Shown: piece by piece, positions 5,351 to 5,672 of the stretch
How the letters are laid out: the number at the start of each line of letters is the position of its first letter
How positions within the stretch are numbered: position 1 is the first letter of the stretch
Source of the DNA: Phyllobacteriaceae bacterium UBA1059
Lineage (GTDB): Bacteria; Pseudomonadota; Alphaproteobacteria; Rhizobiales; Rhizobiaceae
Length of the DNA stretch: 5,672 nt
Direction: 5' to 3'
NCBI GenBank assembly: GCA_002316345.1
Contig: DCDI01000198.1
Coordinates: forward strand, 60,559-66,230
Translations under genes and position numbers: made by a program
The notes under the pieces: model-generated
Told to the model about the DNA's origin: nothing
What the model saw: only the letters and a program-made list of their open reading frames with translations
Database searches by the model: none

Positions 5351-5672
5351 ATGCAGGTGTCCAGGCAAAAACACGGCTTCATCAAGCGCATCACGGTCCG
5401 GCCGCGTCCGGGCAGACCGACGCAAGGCCTGTTGATGGCCGACGGCCTGGTGTTTTCGTGCGCGCTCGGCCGCGGCGGCATCACGGCCAACAAGCGCGAA
5501 GGCGATGGCGGAACGCCGATGGGGCCCATGCGGCTCCTGTCCGGCTATCTACGCGACCACCGCTTCGTCTACCGCAGCCGCCTGCCGCTTGGGCCCATCA
5601 CCGCCGATCTCGGCTGGTGCGAAGTGCCGGATGACCGCAACTACAACCGCCCCGTCCGCATCCCCTATGGCG
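5351..5672 (+). CDS. L,D-transpeptidase (YkuD-type) family protein, N-terminal part (3' end outside window)
   Basis: An open frame of 107 codons runs off the window end. It carries the early pattern of a cytosolic-looking YkuD-like family: CALGRGGI at 37-44, then KREGDGGTPMG at 48-58 and a strand MRLLSG, followed by GPITADLGWCEVPDDRNYN at 81-99. YkuD enzymes form 3-3 cross-links in peptidoglycan or anchor proteins to it, using a catalytic Cys in an HGC-like motif. That motif would lie downstream of the window, so activity cannot be judged here. No signal peptide is seen at the start, which is unusual for a wall enzyme but, from memory, seen in annotated rhizobial members. The ATG at 5351 is preceded by an in-frame TGA at 5342-5344; GTG at 5357 is an alternative start. 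The ribosome site is weak (GGTG at 5337-5340). It is divergent from the response regulator. Confidence 0.85.
   Translation, partial: MQVSRQKHGFIKRITVRPRPGRPTQGLLMADGLVFSCALGRGGITANKREGDGGTPMGPMRLLSGYLRDHRFVYRSRLPLGPITADLGWCEVPDDRNYNRPVRIPYG

Noticed and set aside
4186..5634. A 482-codon plus-strand open frame across the regulator gene
   Set aside because: It is antisense to two well-supported genes, has no recognisable domain, begins inside the cNMP-binding gene and ends inside the L,D-transpeptidase frame. Long antisense frames are common in GC-rich coding DNA.

Overview
The window reads as an ordinary chromosomal stretch of an alphaproteobacterium, most likely Rhizobiales and probably family Rhizobiaceae. 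This is an inference from GC-rich coding sequence, protein style, and a gene order (ftsK, lolA, exonuclease III, then a cyclic-nucleotide-binding protein, an OmpR-type regulator and an L,D-transpeptidase) that I associate with Rhizobium/Agrobacterium relatives. I could not run a search. I see no rRNA, tRNA, CRISPR array, insertion sequence, phage gene or other mobile element.

Left part, rightward genes. Bases 1-1770 hold the C-terminal two thirds or so of FtsK, the DNA translocase of the division septum; its membrane domain lies before the window. A 162-bp gap follows, with a GC-rich hairpin just after ftsK and a second hairpin just before the lolA ribosome site. lolA (1933-2601) encodes the periplasmic lipoprotein carrier, with a twin-arginine-like signal peptide, and ends at a textbook intrinsic terminator (2623-2648). 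An exonuclease III gene (2746-3555) comes next; its stop overlaps the start of a small GNAT acetyltransferase gene (3548-4009), so these two form a translationally coupled pair.

Right part. A leftward pair converges on the acetyltransferase gene with only 3 bp between stop codons: a single-domain cyclic-nucleotide-binding protein (4013-4468) and, upstream of it, an OmpR/PhoB-family response regulator (4549-5232). No histidine kinase gene lies next to the regulator within the window. A 118-bp AT-richer gap (5233-5350) separates it from a divergent gene (5351 onward) for a YkuD-type L,D-transpeptidase-like protein, cut off by the window end before its catalytic motif.

The genes fit housekeeping themes: chromosome segregation and division (FtsK), envelope building (LolA, the L,D-transpeptidase), DNA repair (exonuclease III) and signalling (the regulator and the cNMP-binding protein). 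I do not find a convincing undescribed system. The observation most worth checking is that the response regulator has glutamate (E105) where receiver domains almost always carry the switch lysine, in an otherwise intact receiver domain.
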